Source: Bacteroides propionicifaciens DSM 19291 = JCM 14649 (GTDB taxonomy: Bacteria > Bacteroidota > Bacteroidia > Bacteroidales > Bacteroidaceae). From it: a stretch of DNA of 46,608 bases. Shown here piece after piece: positions 42,829 through 46,608 of this stretch; within the stretch, counting starts at the first letter, position 1, and each line of letters opens with the position of its first letter. Made by a program: the position numbers and the translations under genes. The stretch covers positions 1 through 46,608 of the forward strand of contig NZ_AQWS01000023.1 of the NCBI RefSeq assembly GCF_000375405.1. Reading direction: 5' to 3'. Under the pieces are notes generated by a model. It was not told the origin of the DNA. It made no database searches and saw only the letters and a program-made list of their open reading frames with translations.

Positions 42829-44586
42829 TTATGCCACCGTACGTTGGGCAATCAACTCGTCTAGCTCTTTCTTATATTTATTATAATCGTCGGATTTATA
42901 CTCACTGTAGTTAATTTGCTTACATATATTAATTACAGATTTAAAATAATCCATAACCTCTGTAAAAGTGTCAAATTCAAACTCTGTATGACAAATATCA
43001 ATAACTTGATTTAAAATTGCCTCTTGTCTCTCCATTGGAGTTACAGCATCAACTGAGTCAAAAGCATCTTGCTGAAGAATTACAAAGTCAATTAGTTCTG
43101 ACTTCCAGAATACAACGTGGTACTCAGTAGAAACACCATCATCTCCAAGAATATTGATCTGCTCAGCAATTTCTTTTCCACGTTGAAGTCTATTCTTCAA
43201 CTCGTGAACTTTTTCAAGCCACTCAGGATTTATCAATTCAGAAATATATTCTTTAAACTCAGGATACTCTATATACTTCGAATACGAATCAATCGGATTT
43301 ACCGCAGGATAGCGCTTCTTATCGGCACGTTCTTGTTCCAATGCATAGAAGCAACGAGCTACCTTCTTCGTGTTTTCGGTAACTGGCTCTTTAAGGTTAC
43401 CTCCTGCAGGAGATACAGTACCAATAAAAGTAATAGAACCAGTTTCATCGTTATTTAAATGCACATAACCTGCACGTCCGTAGAAGTTAGAAATAATAGC
43501 CGAAATATCCATAGGGAAAGCATCAGGGCCAGGTAGTTCTTCCATTCTGTTTGACATCTCTCGAAGTGCTTGTGCCCAACGTGAAGTAGAGTCGGCCATA
43601 AGAAGAACTTTCAGACCCATAGCTCTATAATATTCAGCTATAGTCATCGCAGTATAAACAGATGCTTCACGAGCAGCAACTGGCATATTAGAGGTGTTAG
43701 CAATAATAATTGTACGCTCCATTAATTTTCGACCTGTATGTGGGTCGACCAACTCAGGGAACTCGGTAAAGATTTCCACCACCTCATTGGCACGTTCACC
43801 GCAAGCTGCAATAATAACAATATCTGCTTCAGCTTGCTTAGAAATCGCATGTTGTAGTACTGTTTTTCCTGTACCAAAAGGACCAGGTATAAAACCAGTT
43901 CCACCCTCTACAATAGGATTTAAAGTATCGATTACACGAACACCAGTTTCTAATATTTTATAGGGACGTGGTTTGTTTTTGTAATTAAGCATCGGAATTT
44001 TAACTGGCCAACGCTGTATCATTGAGATTTCTATTTCATCACCAGCGGAATTAGAAATAACTGCAATGGTATCTTCAATCTTATACTCCCCTTCAGCAAC
44101 AATAGACTTCAACGTATATTCGCCTTTAAGGGTAAAAGGAGCCATAATTTTAAGGGGTTGAAAATTTTCTTCAACTTCACCTAACCACGCTGCAGCAATA
44201 ACTTTATCACCAACAGCCATTAAGGGTTTGAATAACCAAGTACCCTCTTTATTTAACGGATAAGTATAATCTCCTCGTTTAAGGAAAGTACCCTCCATTT
44301 TATCTAAATCATTTTGAAGGCCATCGTAATTCTTAGAAAGCATACCAGGACCTAAGGTAACCTCAAGCATATGTCCTTCAAACTCTGCAGGTGAACCAAC
44401 TTTTAAACCACGGGTACTCTCAAAAACCTGAACATAAGCTCTAGAGTTTTCAACTTTAATTACCTCAGCCATAAGTCTGTCACCACCAGTGGTAATATAG
44501 CAGATCTCATTTTGAGCAACAGGTCCATCGACATCGATGGTTACCATATTGGCTATAATTCCATTAACAGTTCCTTTTGTCGCCAT
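42829..44586 (-). CDS. ntpA: V-type ATP synthase subunit A (catalytic)
   Basis: A 585-residue catalytic subunit. Walker A GPFGTGKT at 235-242 (Thr in place of the usual Ser), the glutamate of ACGERANE, Walker B-type LKVLLMADSTSRWAQALREMSNRMEELPGPDAFP, and the GRAGYVHL block. The A-specific insertion ('bulge' domain, about 110-190) is present, which separates it from F-ATPase beta. 20 bases upstream of subunit B. Confidence 0.97.
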   Translation of the reverse strand: MATKGTVNGIIANMVTIDVDGPVAQNEICYITTGGDRLMAEVIKVENSRAYVQVFESTRGLKVGSPAEFEGHMLEVTLGPGMLSKNYDGLQNDLDKMEGTFLKRGDYTYPLNKEGTWLFKPLMAVGDKVIAAAWLGEVEENFQPLKIMAPFTLKGEYTLKSIVAEGEYKIEDTIAVISNSAGDEIEISMIQRWPVKIPMLNYKNKPRPYKILETGVRVIDTLNPIVEGGTGFIPGPFGTGKTVLQHAISKQAEADIVIIAACGERANEVVEIFTEFPELVDPHTGRKLMERTIIIANTSNMPVAAREASVYTAMTIAEYYRAMGLKVLLMADSTSRWAQALREMSNRMEELPGPDAFPMDISAIISNFYGRAGYVHLNNDETGSITFIGTVSPAGGNLKEPVTENTKKVARCFYALEQERADKKRYPAVNPIDSYSKYIEYPEFKEYISELINPEWLEKVHELKNRLQRGKEIAEQINILGDDGVSTEYHVVFWKSELIDFVILQQDAFDSVDAVTPMERQEAILNQVIDICHTEFEFDTFTEVMDYFKSVINICKQINYSEYKSDDYNKYKKELDELIAQRTVA

Positions 44587-44597
44587 ATTATATATTT

Positions 44598-45449
44598 TTA
44601 TTTTTGTCTAAATTCTAAAGGAAGTTGCACCTCATCTTTTAAAGATGAAATAATCTTCCTGAAATACTTATTACCTTCTTCTTTATCTAGCTTCAACCAT
44701 CTTTGAATCATGTCAATTTGCAGTAAAAAAACAAAGATTCGTTCGATGGTGAAATAATTAAAGAACGTTATCTCCTCCATCCAAGCCCAACGCATCTGAT
44801 CGATCATCTTTTCACGGTTGGATAAATCTTCTTCATCGATAAAGCGAACAACAGTATTGAAGTAATCTAAAGAGCTTGATAGTCCAAAATCTCTAGCATT
44901 AGAGTTTTTGATTTGGTCAGCAACATAATCAGATCCTATAATCTGATCACGAAACTTAAAATCATGCTTGCGAGCAGATAAAGCTATAAAAAGATTATTT
45001 ATGTTTTGATTAAAACCAAACCATGACCTAACAAACTTATTTTTAGTATTAAGTGCATACTCGTAATATAAGCTCGTTAATATATTCTCAGGTAATACCA
45101 CTTCATCAGCATATGCATCAGAAAAATAATTAGTTAAAAACCTCAACATGTAAGATAGTGCTCCCTTAGGCGCCTCCATTTCATCAGCATATTTGACAGA
45201 TGCGATGAGATCTAGTAACTGATCTTTAGTGTAAAGACCTATTGATTCGATGTCTTGATCGGGATTAGCTAATAATGTGATGAGATTCTCATTATCATAT
45301 TTGAGATAAAAAAGATCAATTAATTTCTGATCTTTAGTAGAGAGTTGAGGATATAATTCTTCTCGAAAGGTAGAGACAGTATAACTCAACTTGTTATCGT
45401 CTAAAGAAAGCTCAGGAAGTCCCGCAATTAAATAATAATATTTACTCAT
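44598..45449 (-). CDS. DUF2764 family protein of the V-ATPase operon (probable C-subunit equivalent)
   Basis: A 283-residue soluble, mostly helical protein starting MSKYYYLIAGLPELSLDD, the Bacteroidetes/chlamydial DUF2764 type. It occupies the slot between subunits E and A where subunit C (and F) is found in other bacterial V-ATPase operons. From position and size it may serve as the C-type rotor or stator adaptor joining head and membrane ring, but no sequence similarity to NtpC can be asserted by eye. No genes for F or G are in this operon. Confidence 0.85.
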   Translation of the reverse strand: MSKYYYLIAGLPELSLDDNKLSYTVSTFREELYPQLSTKDQKLIDLFYLKYDNENLITLLANPDQDIESIGLYTKDQLLDLIASVKYADEMEAPKGALSYMLRFLTNYFSDAYADEVVLPENILTSLYYEYALNTKNKFVRSWFGFNQNINNLFIALSARKHDFKFRDQIIGSDYVADQIKNSNARDFGLSSSLDYFNTVVRFIDEEDLSNREKMIDQMRWAWMEEITFFNYFTIERIFVFLLQIDMIQRWLKLDKEEGNKYFRKIISSLKDEVQLPLEFRQK

Positions 45450-45470
45450 AATTGAATTATTCCTTTAATA

Positions 45471-46067
45471 CTATTCTCCAAAAAGCATAGTGATTAGTTT
45501 AGGACGTAAAAATGTTTTAAAGTAGTTAATAAACTCTTCATCACCAAAATTCATTTTATAAGATCCATTTGCGGGAGAAATAGAGAAGTGAGCTTTCATA
45601 TCATTAACCTGCTCAATAGAAACACCCTTATCTAGTATATCTTTTGCATGAATACTAAAATACTCTGTTAGTGATTTCGCATCAGCTGTTGAAATCAACA
45701 TAGGTTCATTTTGGGTCCATGCTTGAGCAATTTGAAGAATAAATTGATTTAAGAATGCTTGATCGGCAGTTGCTTTCTTTACAGTTTCAGTTATAGTCTG
45801 GTTTGTAATAAGATCTGTTACTTCAGATTTCAAAGCATTTACAGCTTGTCCACCGAACAATTTTATTTCCGATTTAGCATTTTCAATAAGTTCTGACGCC
45901 TGTTTTTTAGCATTTTCCACAATAAGATCAGCTTTATCTTGAGCAGCTTTGAGAATAGTGTCTTTCTCTTGATTTGCTTTGCCAATAATTTCTTCAGCTT
46001 CAGATTTAGCCTTATCTACTCCTTCACGATAGATTTTATCTGTTAATTCTTGAATCTTGTTTTCCAT
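45471..46067 (-). CDS. ntpE: V-type ATP synthase subunit E (peripheral stalk)
   Basis: A 198-residue subunit. The N-terminal 90 residues form a long charged coiled coil (IQELTDKIYREGVDKAKSEAEEIIGKANQEKDTILKAAQDKADLIVENAKKQASELIENAKSE is the repeat pattern) and the C-terminal half is the globular head that contacts A3B3. This is the E (stator) subunit, first gene of the operon E-DUF2764-A-B-D-I-K. Gaps between genes are short throughout. Confidence 0.87.
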   Translation of the reverse strand: MENKIQELTDKIYREGVDKAKSEAEEIIGKANQEKDTILKAAQDKADLIVENAKKQASELIENAKSEIKLFGGQAVNALKSEVTDLITNQTITETVKKATADQAFLNQFILQIAQAWTQNEPMLISTADAKSLTEYFSIHAKDILDKGVSIEQVNDMKAHFSISPANGSYKMNFGDEEFINYFKTFLRPKLITMLFGE

Positions 46068-46110
46068 ATGTAGAGACTATATTATTTTTAATATTGAAAC
46101 CTTGTTTCCT

Positions 46111-46140
46111 CAAATTTAATGATTTAAAATAGTCTTCAAA
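46111..46140 (-). promoter_or_regulatory. Promoter of the V-ATPase operon
   Basis: On the minus strand TTTG (complement of 46137-46140), 18 bases, TAAATTTG (complement of 46111-46118), about 44 bases before the subunit E start. Apart from this and the rRNA terminator I see nothing in the 330 bases between ntpE and the 5S gene. Confidence 0.65.
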
Positions 46141-46352
46141 GCTTTAATCAAATAAAACTTATAAAGATCTACGGCTAAATTTAAGAATTAATTTATCTAA
46201 AAGCTATACATAACAATTAAATTTAAGTTAAAGTCTTAAATAACAAAGCGCACTTCTACAAGATGCAAAAGTACGCTTCAAACTGAGTCTTTAATGTATT
46301 AATATAGATCCGAAATATATAACTCTACAAGTAAGACCCATATAAACAATAA

Positions 46353-46394
46353 AAGAGAGAGTCATTAGGACTAATCCTATGACTCTCTCTTCTT
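46353..46394 (-). terminator. Terminator of the rRNA operon
   Basis: AAGAGAGAGTCAT-TAGGA and TCCTA-TGACTCTCTCTT form a long stem of about 17 pairs with one unpaired base and a CTAA loop, starting about 8 bases beyond the 5S 3' end. The minus-strand 3' side carries TTTT. Confidence 0.85.
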
Positions 46395-46398
46395 AAAA

Positions 46399-46504
<106 letters not shown>

Positions 46505-46543
46505 AAAATATCTTTTGGTTATAAACATAAATCAACAAGAATA

Positions 46544-46563
46544 GTAACTAGTATTCTAGTTAC
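46544..46563. repeat. Hairpin in the 23S-5S spacer
   Basis: GTAACTAG and CTAGTTAC form a perfect 8-bp stem with loop TATT. It may be part of an rRNA processing structure. Confidence 0.4.
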
Positions 46564-46608
46564 AACTAAAAGTAAATACAGACCTTAAAAGCGTTAATAT
46601 AAGTTGAC

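Noticed and set aside
43117-43963. Plus-strand open frames inside the V-ATPase subunit A gene
   Set aside because: They are shadows of a highly conserved gene; the translations have no recognisable domain.
46505-46608. 3' end of 23S rRNA at the right edge
   Set aside because: The last hundred bases are AT-rich spacer with a small hairpin; no conserved 23S end sequence is recognisable.

Overview
The window is AT-rich and reads as a Bacteroidales (Bacteroides-like) chromosome. The evidence is: promoters of the TTTG-N19-TAnnTTTG type instead of TTGACA/TATAAT; GldE next to SSB, MutY and a phosphopantetheinyl transferase; a long Ala/Glu/Lys-tailed ribosomal protein S16; DUF4923, DUF5106 and DUF1573 proteins; glycogen metabolism by a GT3-type synthase plus a DUF3417-type phosphorylase; a V-type ATPase operon containing DUF2764; and a ribosomal-protection tetracycline-resistance gene of the tet(Q)/tet(36) group. 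A low-GC pig- or gut-associated Bacteroides would fit, but the species is inference.

Region 1 (1 to about 8,570) looks like an accessory island next to a tRNA-Asp gene. From left to right it holds the end of a truncated IS256-family transposase, a G-rich tract, a tetracycline-resistance GTPase gene with its own promoter and structured leader, a YdeI/OmdA-type protein, umuD, a decayed umuC fragment, a HEAT-like repeat protein, an intact umuC, an SMI1/KNR4 (SUKH) protein overlapping umuC, an ORF6N-domain protein, and an IntDOT-like tyrosine recombinase. The integrase end carries a strong palindrome and faces the 3' end of tRNA-Asp.

Region 2 (8,577 to 21,230) is mostly core: tRNA-Asp, an AlgH/YqgE protein, a GNAT acetyltransferase and a small membrane protein, recR, a Na+/solute symporter, engB, a DUF4923 and a DUF1573 secreted protein, an OPT transporter and a DUF1460 amidase-like protein. 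A two-component system follows in which the response-regulator gene is broken twice (nonsense codon plus frameshift) while the histidine kinase is intact, then a DUF5106 thioredoxin-like lipoprotein. The region ends with a cobalamin riboswitch that has its own promoter and is followed within about 170 bases by a terminator, with no recognisable target gene.

Region 3 (21,269 to 33,973) holds PPTase-gldE-ssb-mutY on the minus strand, then HU, a 30-residue bS22/AURKAIP1-like basic protein and RNase G on the plus strand. After these come a flippase-like membrane protein and an Ogt-type methyltransferase, a TonB-dependent receptor with a His-rich small membrane protein upstream, an NhaC-type antiporter, and rpsP with a consensus promoter.

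Region 4 (34,068 to 46,608), all minus strand, holds the alpha-glucan phosphorylase and glycogen synthase pair and the V-ATPase operon E-DUF2764-A-B-D-I-K. The proteolipid carries the residues known as Na+ ligands in Enterococcus hirae NtpK. The window ends with a 5S rRNA gene, its terminator, and the spacer leading toward an rRNA operon that continues beyond the right edge.
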